DNA of 20,768 nucleotides from Perkinsus olseni (Eukaryota; Perkinsozoa; Perkinsida; Perkinsidae), in NCBI GenBank assembly GCA_013115135.1, contig JABANP010000720.1, forward strand, positions 1-20,768, given 5' to 3'. This document shows positions 1-10,067 of the stretch, one piece after another. The notes under the pieces are model-generated. The model was not told the DNA's origin. It saw only the letters and a list, made by a program, of their open reading frames with translations, and did no database searches. A program made the position numbers and the translations under genes. Every line of letters begins with the position of its first letter. Position 1 is the stretch's first letter.

Positions 1-445
1 ACTGTTACTCCCATGAGGGGTTGATGAGTCAAGCAACTTCACGGGGAATTGGTTCATTTTGATCGGATGAGACGCTTCTTGCTTTCTTGAAATATCTTGT
101 ATTTCCTCAACGGCACTTTCGCAAGCGGTGGTGGGGAAGATGAGATGAGCATATTCCGCATCTGTTCTCAGGCCATCATCGTGGTCAGGAGTGTGTTGTT
201 ATTCATCCTTCCAAGACTTTCCTTCGAGGCGTTCTACCGCTAGCTAGATGTTCTCCTCGTGGAATCTGTCAACTCCAGCTGAAAACATCTAGTATCCGTG
301 TGACCAGATAACTCAATCAGTAGATTGGGAGAGACAATATGATAATTATGATGTATAATGAGAACGATGCTATCGCTGCTAGCTACGCTAAGATACGCTT
401 AGGAGATCACAATAACAGCACAAAAAGTAGACAGTTCTCATTTAC
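1..445 (-). other. 3' flank of retrotransposon pol, possible 3' LTR
   Basis: This AT-rich stretch follows the pol stop codon on the minus strand, where the polypurine tract and 3' LTR of an LTR retrotransposon would lie. No LTR boundary can be fixed because no second LTR lies in the window. One inverted repeat is clear: CTAGATGTTCTC at 244-255 pairs with GAAAACATCTAG at 281-292 with one mismatch. No protein gene is supported here; the small plus-strand ORF at 339-530 overlaps the end of pol and looks fortuitous. Confidence 0.4.
244..292. repeat. Inverted repeat with 12-bp arms near pol 3' end
   Basis: Arms at 244-255 and 281-292 are complementary at 11 of 12 positions and enclose a 25-nt loop. 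It lies about 150 bp past the pol stop, within the possible LTR. It could be a fold in the transcript 3' end or the ends of a very small insertion; nothing decides between these. Confidence 0.5.
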
Positions 446-3342
446 TCACACTTCCTCCTCCTGGTGGGCATCATACCTGTCAGGAGCTCTCAGCACACCT
501 CGAGGTCGCAACACATGCCCACCGCCGTAACCACGAAGAGCAACATCATCACTAGATGACGAAGAAGAAGTAGTAGATGACGAAGTGACCGGCGTAGCAT
601 AGGAAGCAGCAGAAGACCCATTACTATCCTGATGAGATGAAGGATTCGACATCACTTCTGCGATCGCATCGCTACGGTCATCATCATGCTCAGGAGTTGG
701 TGGAAGAGCGAGATCTTCATGACCGGGACCATCATCATCAGCTGGCTGATCATCAGCATCAGCCGGTAGCAACTCTAGCTCATCAATGTCAGCACCTACA
801 TCACTGCTGACCCGACTCTGAGTGTCAGCCAACACTTCCTCAGGCATAGGCACAACAAGAGAACTATGCAAATTAAGCAACCGGTTAGGATTAGTAACTC
901 TACTAACTTGCACCAGTGTAGGGGATAGTACTTTACATACTACATATCCGGCCTCATACCTGGGCAGTAGTTTATCAGAACGGTCTCCACGACGCACCAT
1001 CACCTTCATGCCAGGCCGAAAGGGGACTGTCGGCGGACTTTTACCAACAGGTTGAGACGCAGTACTCGTCAAAACAGTATCCAAGTAATCATTCAACCAT
1101 GCTCGTTGTCGCCCTTGGCGTTCACTCCACGACAGCAGATCCCAATGAACATGAGCTGAATCAGGTGGACGCATGGCACGCGGTTCCCAGCCAACCATAG
1201 CCATGAATGGAGACACACTATCACCGAATGCTTGATGTGGTCGTACATGATAGCTATATAGCACTTGAGCCATGAACATCTGCAGGTCATCACGGCTCAG
1301 GTCACCAGCAGCAGACAGCGTCTTACGCAGCATAATAAGAATGCTACGATTAACACGTTCTACAATAGATTGGCTTTGCGGATGTCTCGCAGAGCCTCTC
1401 CTCAATACCACTCCAAAATCATTGTACAATTGGAGAGTACGAAAATTAACTAGTTCGGGGCCATTGTCGCTGCGGACAATGCGAGGAGGGCCCCAGCGAT
1501 AGAAGTATAAAGCAAGAGCACGAGCTACATGCTCACCATCTTTACGGTCTAAGCATGTAGCCTCTACAAAACGACTAAACCCATCGATAACAATTAAGAA
1601 ATCTACATTTCTAATGGTCAGGGTATCTATATAAATAGTATCCCAAGGTCCATTAGGAATCTCAGTAGGAGCGCCAGTAACGGTAGGAACAACTTGTTGA
1701 ACTTTACCCGACAGAACACACTGCGAGCATAAACCAACAAACCTTTGACAGGCTTGAGCCATATCAGGGAAATAGACCACTCTTCTTAACATTGTCCAAG
1801 TCTTCGACCAATTACCATGGGCTATGACTTCATGAGCCCAAAGGATGAAGGCTTCCTGGTGAACTCGCGGGCAGATCGGAACCCAAAGGGTTTCACCTGG
1901 AACAGTCAATACACGACACAACAGGTCATCAGAAGCGCGCAACCGCAACTGAGCATAGACCTTCCTATAGTTCGAGGGAAGAAGCTTGACACCAGCAGTC
2001 CTAGCATGCGGGTTATCAGAAGGATAATCTCGCACTACCTCGCGCACTCTCGCAACTTGCTCATCCGCCTCCTGACCTCCCACTGTTATGACAACAGGTG
2101 GAAGAGGAGAAGGCCGCACAGCAGCTACGAGCGCCGACGAGCCAGCAGGACTAGTCGTGTCCATAGAAGGAACAACACCCCTGGAAGAAGGAACATCAAT
2201 CGGAGTAGAAGACGAACTTGACGAACCACGAGACGCTGAAGCCAATTTTCTCGATACCGAGGATTGGGAGGAAAGGACAACCTCTTCTCCCTCCTCCTCC
2301 ACACGACTAGATGCGGGAGTTGAAGATGAAGCAAGCGTAGTCCAATAAGCCGGAACTCTCGTAAGAGCATCCGCATAATTACGCCCACTAGGACACCACT
2401 TAAGCGTAACAGTTAAATTAAATGATGATACCAAATCTTGTATGAGCACCAATCGACGGCGAACAACAGTAGCATACAAGCCACTCAACTTGGGCCATCG
2501 GTCACCATGCAAGATAGAATCAACCCACGAACAAGCAGCCTTGCTGTCAGTGTACAGTACAAAGTTAGTCACATTCCAACTAATGGCTAAGTTGATTCCT
2601 CGTATAATACTAGTGAGTTCACTAATATTAATATGAGGAGCCTTGCCCTTGGCGATTAACCAAACCTGATCTTCCAGACAATGATCAGAGCATATCAATG
2701 AAGTGGCAATACTTATGACACTTGCATCACAATACACCTCATACAAGCGAGACTCAGCATCATCAGATGGCATCCAGAGCCCGAATACAGGGTCATCTAC
2801 TTCCAATCTCGTAGCAATATCCCTACAACAGCGGCGAATAACAGGGGGCAAAGGACGATCCCAAGGAGCATTAGGCTCACCCGCCAGATCACACACCAGC
2901 CTCTTCAAATAGCTACAATAAATACGCAGCCAACCGCACACAGGATAATGAGAAACCAGTTGACCAGTCCAGCTGAATATGCTCCTCTTGGTCAATGTTA
3001 CAGGCATATCCAATGAAATATCAGATCTCCTAGACCACACAATAACATGCGGATCCTTAGATGATGGCTTTACCTCGAGACCAAGCACTCGAGCTCCACC
3101 ACTAAGAGCCTCAGGAGGTTTGGTAGGAAGAGCATACCTAGAGAAGGTAGAAATAACCTTAGGCACCAACAACGGCTTGGAAACATAGACGTCATCAAGA
3201 AAGTTCGCCACCTCACGGGGCGAAAACGACCCCTTATCGAGAACATAATGGATTATGGCCGACATCACCTTCGGCGCTGGCGACAGTCCAAACATCATTC
3301 TCGTAAATACATATAATACACCACCAATTTTCATAACTTGGT
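446..3342 (-). pseudogene. pol: LTR retrotransposon pol, C-terminal part: RT palm to integrase (Ty3/Gypsy-like)
   Basis: This is the long C-terminal part of a retrotransposon polyprotein, which copies element RNA into DNA and integrates it. In the 997-residue open frame (whose first 33 codons come from the inserted copy A), the second half of RT follows, with catalytic FLDD at residues 80-83. RNase H has D238, E274, D298 and D357. The integrase zinc finger is H536, H541, C571, C574, and the integrase core is D605, D658, E694 with the classical 35-residue D-E spacing. A basic C-terminal module near 807-835 resembles the GPF/Y region. A Ser/Glu-rich linker of about 110 residues separates RNase H from integrase, and an acidic Ser-rich tail ends the protein. 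Domain order fits Ty3/Gypsy; BEL/Pao is less likely. The frame from RT onward is intact, so the break is recent, but the gene lacks its RT fingers because copy A is inserted. Confidence 0.93.
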
Positions 3343-3390
3343 GGACGGTGGAAAAGCGTCGATCCCACCCCCACCCATTCACACACTTTT

Positions 3391-3420
3391 CGCCCGCGCG
3401 GGGAGGGGCCCGTGCGGGCG
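3391..3420. repeat. GC-rich hairpin, copy A outer end
   Basis: CGCCCGCGCGGG at 3391-3402 pairs with CCCGTGCGGGCG at 3409-3420 around a 6-nt loop, with one G-T wobble. The equivalent hairpin in copy B is at 8495-8524, with a compatible sequence change. Confidence 0.7.
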
Positions 3421-4093
3421 CACGCTTTTCGGGTGACACTCACCGCTTGATCCTACTACCGGACTGCATCGACGAAGGGTCTTTTTCGCTGTTTACCATT
3501 CAATTTTCCTCAAACTTTGCACGATTACACATACCCAAAAAATAATCACATTCGACTTGTCCCGGTGTTAATCTATAGCCTAGTTAGCTCAACATAAGTG
3601 TGTAAAGTTACGTCACTACGGGACAATCGCTCCGCTCACGTCACGCCGCATGTTTTGCACTTTTCGCTCTTTGCATCGACGTCACGCGCGTATATCTCCA
3701 CAAGGCGGGGCCCTGGTGGTGGGAAAGTTCGTAAGCAAACTTCTAGCAACCTGTTCAACGTACTGGCCGACTATCCGCTTCGTATGGCGCCAACTGCGCT
3801 GCACACACCGTGCGGGAGCTTGCGTACGTCGTTCGTGGACTACCACGGCTCCCATATGCTCCATGCTCCCCCCCAACACTTCGTTCGTCCATGAGCATCT
3901 GCTGTTTTCCACTCTTCCCTCGCATATATGCCCCTACAGAGCTGTACACCGTCCAGCTCGCTCGGCGGGCGCGCGCTAAATGCGCCGCACATCATGGCCG
4001 CACGACAGGGACAGCCGCGCGCGACGTACAACTGCGCAGCTTCGTTAGCGCACGCCCACCATCCTACGAACGTCAACCATTACCTTCTGCGGT

Positions 4094-4127
4094 CCGGGTA
4101 AGAGACCACGTGTGGGCGCTTACCCGG
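4094..4127. repeat. Hairpin CCGGGTAAG/CTTACCCGG, copy A
   Basis: Perfect 9-bp arms (4094-4102, 4119-4127) surround a 16-nt loop containing CACGTG. The copy B equivalent at 7784-7827 has a longer stem. Confidence 0.65.
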
Positions 4128-4908
4128 GCCGCTCTATGCGTATCAAATTCCCCGCTGTATTTCTGTGTCACTCTGGTTCTGTAGCTCGGTTGCTCGTCGA
4201 TCGCTTCGCTGCAGCCTTGCCCGTTCGCCCTCTTGGGTACAGGAGTGCAACGACCTGCTGGTAAGATTTCGGCGGCGACGAGCCTCCCGCGCCGTCTCTC
4301 CGAACCCTTCCTGCTACCTCTCCGATAGTTCTTGCCCCTATTTACGCTCCTAGCGGCCTCTGGACGTTCGGTCTCTAGGGTGGACGGAGGCCTCGCTCTA
4401 TGCGGGGTACCTCACAAATGTAGCGGCCCGAGCGGGGAAGGACCCGCGAGGGCCTAGGGCGAGCGCGGGTGGCCACTGACACCGGGAACTATCTTACAAA
4501 ATTGCAGCTGAAGCGAGCGATTTTTTGAATCACCCATACGATGTTCCTCAAATTTTGCATGGTCACTTGGATCGTTAATAATAGTGATTATGCAAATTTT
4601 CAGGGATTTTCACCGTCTAGTACTGGAGAAATAACTTCAAGTGGACGCACTTCTCGGTGACGCGGCGCACAAAGGAGACAGAACTACGCTCCGCTGCTGA
4701 AATGATGCACGTTTCAGGATTTGCGTGTCCACGCTTTGAAGACTTCAAAACTGCCGCAGTTCGCATGAGTTTCGAGCAGGATATTCACAGTTGCAGTATA
4801 GTCCATATCCTACGAGCTCAGAGGTTGAGTGCGCATCTGTGTTGAGAACTAACGTTCTCGGGCGCGCGCAAATACAGATCAAAAAGCGCACGCCGCGACT
4901 GGGGTCCG

Positions 4909-4944
4909 GGTTAAGGTTCGGGTTCGGGTTCAGGTTCGGGTTGA
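4909..4944 (+). repeat. Hexamer tandem array GGTTNN, six units, copy A
   Basis: Six 6-bp units run in a row: GGTTAA, GGTTCG, GGTTCG, GGTTCA, GGTTCG, GGTTGA. The matching place in copy B (about 6964-6997) carries different short repeats (CTGTCC and CGAACAC units), so this spot varies between copies. Confidence 0.8.
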
Positions 4945-5245
4945 TGAGCCCACCTCGTGCCCTGTAACACAGGATCCGTGCGCAGTGCTGACGTTGCACC
5001 AACGGTTCGCCGACGCTACGGGACACTTACTGCAGCGTATCACGATTACTTCATGGTCTCTGGAGGTAACCTTTCGAGGAGTACAGTTGGCTTTCGCGTA
5101 TGGACATTGCTCTACGCTGTTCGGGAAGATAGACATATTAGGATTGGCGATACAATGTCCACTGGCGTGATTGCTTGACCTCGGAGGTCGATGCCTCCGG
5201 TGCTCAAACTTTCATTCTCAAAGACGAATTCACAACGCCAAGCTC

Positions 5246-5288
5246 GCGGCCCGGGCTGCGTCCTCCATCGGAGAGCTGCCCGGGCCGC
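5246..5288. repeat. 43-bp near-perfect palindrome, copy A
   Basis: GCGGCCCGGGCTGC at 5246-5259 pairs with GCTGCCCGGGCCGC at 5275-5288 with one mismatch. The loop is itself partly self-complementary (TCC...CGGAGA). The same structure is kept in copy B at 6642-6684 although the surrounding sequence has diverged. Confidence 0.8.
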
Positions 5289-5521
5289 ACACACGCTTTC
5301 ATCTGCATTGCTTGCCTCCTGTCTCCACACCTACACCTATCACTTGCCTTACTTGTGCCTTCCCACGGCACTTACGACCCGCTGATCCATTCCACTGCTC
5401 TTTGTTTCGCTGGTTCACGTATTTGGCTGCATGTATCGCGGACTACTACGACCTCCATCGCATCACAATGAATACCTAACTCGAGATCGCACGTCTAGCG
5501 GCTTGGCTGCGAGTGTGCCTA

Positions 5522-6399
5522 GGTATCTATACAGACTCGGATCAAGCCGGACCTGGAGATACGCTTTACGCAAATCAACAAGCGTAGCCATATCTCCCCT
5601 ACCAGCCATCCTCCACGATCTCAGCACATCAGGACAGCTAGAAATAACATCACCAGGAGAGTTCTCAAGATGACGATTTAATACTCGACGGTCGGCCACT
5701 GGCCTAAGTGGACTACTGGGCTTATGGGGTTGAGGAACACCCATAAGAGGAAGCATACAACCGATAGGGCCATGGACTTTAGGATCATACCTAACGAGCC
5801 AGCCCTGTTCCTTCCATGACTGGAGTTCAGCCTGGTAAGCCTTACGCTCGTCAGTAGTCAGTGTCTTCGTGTACTCGCCCACATTGGAACCGATCCGACC
5901 TGACGGCGGTACACCTCCTTTCCACTTCCACTGGAAGGACCAGTACCCACGAGACGGGTCGAAATCAACATCGAAGTCAGAGGCTGACAGCCGAACCGCA
6001 CCACTACGCCTACCTGTCCCTTCCTTCACGTCGACATGTCGCGACAGTCGGCGAGAATATGGGGCAGGTATGCAACCACTAGGGTCTGGTGGTACAGCAA
6101 CGGCAGCAACCGAAGCAATAGGCGTGGAAGTCAATCGCGATGAACAAGCAGCTTCAACCGTCTGCAAGGAGCCAACAGAATCATATACTATATGAATGCC
6201 GTGCAACGCACCAGAAATCACATCAGTGCCCAGCAACAGCTCACAATCAAGAGGACGCAGAGAAGCCACAACCAAAAACTTCCAAGTAACCCTTCCAAAT
6301 CTCACCCTTTCATCATCCCGATGGAAGGTCAGTGTTACATAACCAGTAGTAGCCAGCTTCGAACCATTCACAGCTGTTAAGGAAGGTGACTGAGTAATC
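5522..6399 (-). pseudogene. pol: LTR retrotransposon pol, N-terminal part: protease tail and RT fingers
   Basis: This is the upstream half of the same pol gene as 446-3342, in the same orientation and compatible frame. In the 302-residue open frame (start drawn at a GTG, 6371), LLGTD at 46-50 is the second conserved motif of a retropepsin-like protease. A linker of about 110 residues follows. RT begins near residue 165, has LRPVADRRVLN near 222-232 and the first catalytic aspartate D266 in DLRKAYLQVRLDP. Pol coding ends at Y283; the last 19 residues come from copy A. The frame stays open upstream of 6371 to the copy B junction, so the DTG protease active site and all of gag are cut off. Neither gag nor a 5' LTR is found beyond copy B, so this side was rearranged or truncated. 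Confidence 0.9.
6181..6195. repeat. Short palindrome TCATATA-C-TATATGA
   Basis: Perfect 7-bp arms with a one-base centre, within the pol linker coding region. It is of the same form as the cluster at 15.8-18.5 kb but isolated, and may be chance. Confidence 0.5.
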
Positions 6400-6641
6400 T
6401 AGCAACACTCGCAGCTGAGCCGCTAGACGTGCAACGTAAGATTAGGAGGTATTGAGATGTGATGGGATCGTTTCAACCGACGCTACGCTTAGGCCATATA
6501 CCATGAGCAACCCACAGCATAATAGAACATGTTACTAGGTTCTGGATGTGAGAGATATATGCGAGGAAGGCATAGGTAGAAGAACAGAGGGCGAATCGCC
6601 TGGGCGATGAACGCGCGATGCAGATGCGAGAGGAGATGTGT

Positions 6642-6684
6642 GCGGCCCGGGCAGCTCTCCGACGGAGGACGCTGCCCGGGCCGC
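6642..6684. repeat. 43-bp near-perfect palindrome, copy B
   Basis: GCGGCCCGGGCAGC at 6642-6655 is a perfect 14-bp reverse complement of 6671-6684. The centre TCCGACGGA is again palindromic around one base. It corresponds to 5246-5288 in copy A and is the stronger of the two. Confidence 0.85.
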
Positions 6685-7783
6685 AATATCGACGTTGTGA
6701 CTTCGTGGTTGAGCATTGTCGCCGGCTTGCAAGGTTAAGGAAACTTAATCGCTGGGCTCCATTCGTACTGGCAAACACGGCATGCCGATCTTCCCGAGCA
6801 AACCGATAAGCGAAAATATGGGACACAGTATCTTGTAACTCGACCAGTATCTGTTTGGCCCAAGTACTTGGGTCACGTTTCGTAATAATCGTACATGACA
6901 GTGAGTGATGCATCAGTTGGCAGTATGGCCCAATCAGAGCTGCACACAAGGCCATTAATAGCGTCCCTGTCCCTGTCCCGAACACCGAACACCGAAGCCC
7001 AGCCCGGCTGCCGTGGCGTGCGCTTTCTTGTTTATGTTAGCGCGCGCCCCCAAATACGAATTTCGCAGGCAGAGGCTCATCCAACACGATTCAACCCCTC
7101 AGACAGTAGCATGTAGATCTCATCGCTGTTGGGGATATTCGTGGCAATTTTTGTGCAAAATATGCCTCATTTGAAGCCTGCACGGCGTACAAACGCCAAT
7201 TGTGAAACGTGCATCATTTTGGCAGCGGAGCGTAGTTCTGTCCCGTTTGTGCGCCACGTCACCCGAATTTCCCATGAGAAATGATTGGTTTGTGGCGTGG
7301 ATGTTTTCGTTTGACATGAGCCTTTGCAGGATTACTCATACGCATGGTAGGAGTACTCGTGCAAAGTTTGAGACAATTTCATAGGCTAATTTCGAAAATC
7401 GCTCCGATTCGATGCAGATGTAATATGGTTGTTTCCGGTGGCAGAGACCACCCGCGCTCGCCCTAGGCCCTCGCGGGGCCCTTCCCGCTCGGGCTAACAT
7501 TTGTGAGGTACCCCGCATGGAACTCGCCCTCCGTTCACCTAGAGACCGAACGTCCAGAGGCCGCTAGAAGCTTAAATAGGGGCAAGAACTATCGCAGAGA
7601 TAGCCGGGAGAGTTCGGAGAGACGGCACGAGAGGCTCGTCGCCGCCGAAATTGTACCGGAAGGCCGTTGCAGTCCTGTACCCAAGAGGGCGAACGGGCAA
7701 GGCTGCAGCGAAGCGATCGACGAGCAACGAGCTAAAAAAACAGAGTGACACAGAAATACAGCGGGGAACTTGATACGCATAGA

Positions 7784-7827
7784 GCGGTCCGAGTAAGCGC
7801 CCACACGTGGTCTCTTACCCGGACCGC
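7784..7827. repeat. 14-bp-stem hairpin, copy B
   Basis: GCGGTCCGAGTAAG at 7784-7797 pairs with CTTACCCGGACCGC at 7814-7827 with one mismatch. It is equivalent to 4094-4127 in copy A. Confidence 0.75.
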
Positions 7828-8494
7828 AGAAGGTAATGTTTGAGGTTCGTAGGATGGTGGGCGTGCGCTAACGAAGCTGCGCAGCTGTACGTCGCGCGCG
7901 GCTGTCCCTGTCGTGCGGCCATGTTGTGCGGTGCATTTAGCGCGCGCCCGCCGAGCAGGCTGGACGGTGTACAGCTCTGTAGGGGCATATATGCGAGGGA
8001 AGAGTGGACAAAGCAGATGCTCATGGACGAAAGAAGTGTTGGGGGGGAGCATGGCGCATATGGGAGCCGTGGTAGTCCACGAACGACGTACGCAAGCTCC
8101 CGCACGGTGTGTGCAGCGCAGTTGGCGCCATACGAAGCGGATAGTCGGCCAGTACGTTGAACAGGTTGCTAGAAGTTTGTTTACGAACTTTCACGCCACC
8201 AGGGCCCCGCCTTGTGGAGATATACGCGCGTGACGTCGATGCAAAGAGCGAAAAGTGCAAAACATGCGGCGTGACGTGAGCGGAGCGATTGTCCCGTAGT
8301 GACGTAACTTTACACACTTATTTTGAGCTAACTAGGCTATAGATTGACACCGGGACAAGTCGAATGTGATTTTTTTTGGGGTATGTGTAATCGTGCAAAG
8401 TTTGAGGAAAATTGAATGGTAAACAGCGAAAAAGACCCTTCGTTGCTGCAGTCCGGTAGTAGGATCAAGCGGTGAGGATCACCCGAAAAGCGCG

Positions 8495-8524
8495 CGCCCG
8501 CACGGGCCCCTCCCCGCGCGGGCG
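8495..8524. repeat. GC-rich hairpin, copy B outer end
   Basis: CGCCCGCACGGG at 8495-8506 pairs with CCCGCGCGGGCG at 8513-8524. It is the counterpart of 3391-3420 in copy A. Confidence 0.7.
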
Positions 8525-8611
8525 AACAGTGTGTGAATGGGTGGGGGTGGGATCGCCGCTTTTCCACCGTCCACCTAGCGGTGCCGCCGGCGCTACTCGC
8601 TACGCTCGGTG

Positions 8612-8683
8612 CTAGATTCGAACTCGGGACCTTTCGGTGTGGGGTTGGGTGCTCTACCGTCCGGCCGAGTCGACTTGTGGTGT
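8612..8683 (-). repeat. Degenerate tRNA-like (possible SINE head) segment
   Basis: On the minus strand an A-box-like GACGGTAGAGCA (about 8662-8673) is followed, at tRNA-like spacing, by a B-box-like GAGTTCGAATC (about 8625-8635), close to the consensus GGTTCGANTCC. The D stem and T stem do not close properly, so this is not a functional tRNA. It resembles the RNA polymerase III promoter part of a tRNA-derived SINE or a tRNA pseudogene. It starts about 30 bp beyond copy B. Confidence 0.35.
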
Positions 8684-10067
8684 ACTGCCTGTTTGACAAG
8701 CGCCTCCGTTTTTATGGTGTCTCATGTGAGGGACTACGGCTTGTGAGGGGCCGCCCGTGTAAACTACCGCGCCTGTGTTAGATTCGATGTGAGAGTTTCA
8801 TTGTGCCTAACTTTCTACCGCGGAAGGTTCGATTTGTGGTTTCGTGGGGTATCTTCATCGTAGCAGTTACAACTAATAGCCTTCGTTCCGTGGACTCCGG
8901 TAGAACTTAGCGATTCGGACGAATTCGTGCTCAGCCATCATAAATGCGCAGCCGTACTACTTACAAATGAATTCGAAAGGTTCTCAATGAATTACATAGT
9001 GGATGGTTATTGACTCTCGTGAGACATTACTTTGTCCTACAAAAGCAGCAGGAAATACTTCAGTGGGTCTTAATTGATGGGAGACCTCATACGCGACGAG
9101 GGTGCCACGAATGTCCGAAGCTTTCAATATCTGAAGTTTGCGCAACGACGAGTAAACGAACAGAACTTAGCGAGTATTTGGACGAAGAATGCATTTCGCG
9201 ACGAGAATCAAGTCTAGGCCCATCTAAACACGATGACGTCGAACGTGCGGAATGCGAGCTTCAAGCTATACCATGGAGCTCCTACTACCACTCGTACATT
9301 ATCCCGTGATGGGATTCCCAATTTCCCATTGCCAGCCACGCCATCATGGTGGTCTTCGTAGTCAGCATCGTCAGCGAGTATACCATTTGCACACTTAGCT
9401 CCATCGTACGATGGAGATTGCAGGAGGTTCCAAAAATGTCGATAAAGTGAGAAAAAATCCAGCATGAAATGCAAGTGGGAGGACTGAGTAAATCTTACGT
9501 ACTGCGAATGATAAAGAATAACGTTCAACTGCGTCCCGAAAATATGGCTCAGGCGTTGGTGCACCAGGCGGTGAGATTAACTGAACTGCTAAGAGCTTAT
9601 ATGGAGTCTTAATCTCGATCAATGAGGCTGTAGGAACCCTAAGACATAGGGCCTATCTGATGGTGGTGGGGATGCAAGATGGTGGGAGGGCAGTGGAGGA
9701 TCGAGAATGCCATACTGGAAAGGAACGTGATTGTGAAACTCGCTGGAATCTCAGAATTTAACCAACTCAACTGCTATAATGTCTATGGGAACACGGTATT
9801 GCCCAGCGGGGACTCATGAGCGAAATCAACTAACATTTATTATTTCAACTTATCATCCTATCAGATGGTGTAGGACGTAGTATTTCACCGATCAGCGAGA
9901 CCTGAAGAGAATAACGAGTCGAGAATTGTAGAATGAGGATACTAATACGAGATCAATTTCAAAATGGAACTCCTACTGTAGAAATATCACGTACGGCGGA
10001 ATAGAACTGTGGCAATCACTGAGTAACTACTTGTACGGCTCGCAAATTGTCGAGAGTTGGTCGTTAT
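8684..10067. other. Stretch with no supported gene
   Basis: Both strands were read for exons with short introns. The open frames at 9010-9309 (plus) and 9214-9564 (minus) overlap each other, show no recognised motif and no splice-linked continuation. The visible items are an 18-bp perfect palindrome at 9399-9416 and an AATAAA on the minus strand at 9836-9841, about 230 nt past the stop of the spliced gene, which might serve its 3' end. Confidence 0.5.
9399..9416. repeat. 18-bp perfect palindrome
   Basis: CTCCATCGTACGATGGAG is identical to its reverse complement. It is the longest even palindrome noticed outside the mobile elements; the neighbouring sequence gives no function. Confidence 0.85.

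Larger units (their letters stand above)
3343..5521 (+). mobile_element. Unclassified 2.18-kb mobile element, copy A
   Basis: The boundaries are set where pol coding stops on both sides and where similarity to copy B (reverse orientation) begins and ends. One end is GGACGGTGGAAAAGCG; the other, read inward, is TAGGCACACTCGCAGCC. The ends are not inverted repeats of each other, lack the TG...CA of LTRs, and no poly(A) is seen. No long ORF is shared frame-for-frame by the two copies, so it is probably non-autonomous. It contains several GC-rich hairpins (3391-3420, 4094-4127, 5246-5288) and a GGTTCG-type hexamer array. The 3-bp duplication is compatible with CACTA or PIF/Harbinger families, but the ends match neither, so its class is open. 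Confidence 0.75.
3340..5524. repeat. 3-bp target-site duplication (GGT) flanking copy A
   Basis: GGT at 3340-3342 and GGT at 5522-5524 directly flank copy A. Removing the element plus one GGT makes the pol frame continuous: the RT strand ending in LDPSLYRY joins codons for QVMKIGG, as expected in RT between the YLQV and FTR motifs. That restored frame is the main evidence for the boundaries. Three bases alone could match by chance. Confidence 0.65.
3343..8582. repeat. 5.2-kb inverted repeat formed by copies A and B
   Basis: 3343-5521 and 6400-8582 are reverse-complementary copies around an 878-bp spacer of pol. The outer roughly 800 bp of each arm agree at about 97% by eye (3343-4150 against 7775-8582). 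The next 300 bp agree at roughly 85%. The inner kilobase is strongly diverged, with conserved islands at 4655-4715/7200-7265, 5246-5288/6642-6684 and 5485-5521/6400-6437. A read-through transcript could fold into a long double-stranded RNA. Confidence 0.9.
6400..8582 (-). mobile_element. Unclassified 2.18-kb mobile element, copy B
   Basis: This is a reverse-oriented homologue of copy A. Its inner end reads TAGCAACACTCGCAGC at 6400 and its outer end CCACCGTCC at 8574-8582. The left flank is pol protease coding; the right flank is not pol but tRNA-like sequence. The flanking triplets are ATC and ACC, so there is no exact 3-bp duplication. Either the duplication has mutated or the junction arose by rearrangement. 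One-base indels relative to copy A (for example near 8020 against 3900) change the frames of all short ORFs, which argues against coding. Confidence 0.75.

Noticed and set aside
3343..5521. CACTA (En/Spm) transposon, suggested by the 3-bp duplication
   Set aside because: The ends do not begin CACTA/CACTG and are not inverted repeats of each other.
3598..8317. Matching 98-codon ORFs at 3598-3894 (plus) and 8021-8317 (minus), and partners such as 3810-4184 and 7815-8105, as a conserved protein of the 2.18-kb element
   Set aside because: They match only because the two element copies are about 97% identical here. A one-base indel near 3903/8018 changes the frame of the overlapping ORFs, and no start context, domain or composition supports coding.
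9010..9564. Overlapping ORFs at 9010-9309 (plus) and 9214-9564 (minus) as genes
   Set aside because: No motif, no convincing splice-linked extension, and mutual overlap leaves no reason to prefer either.
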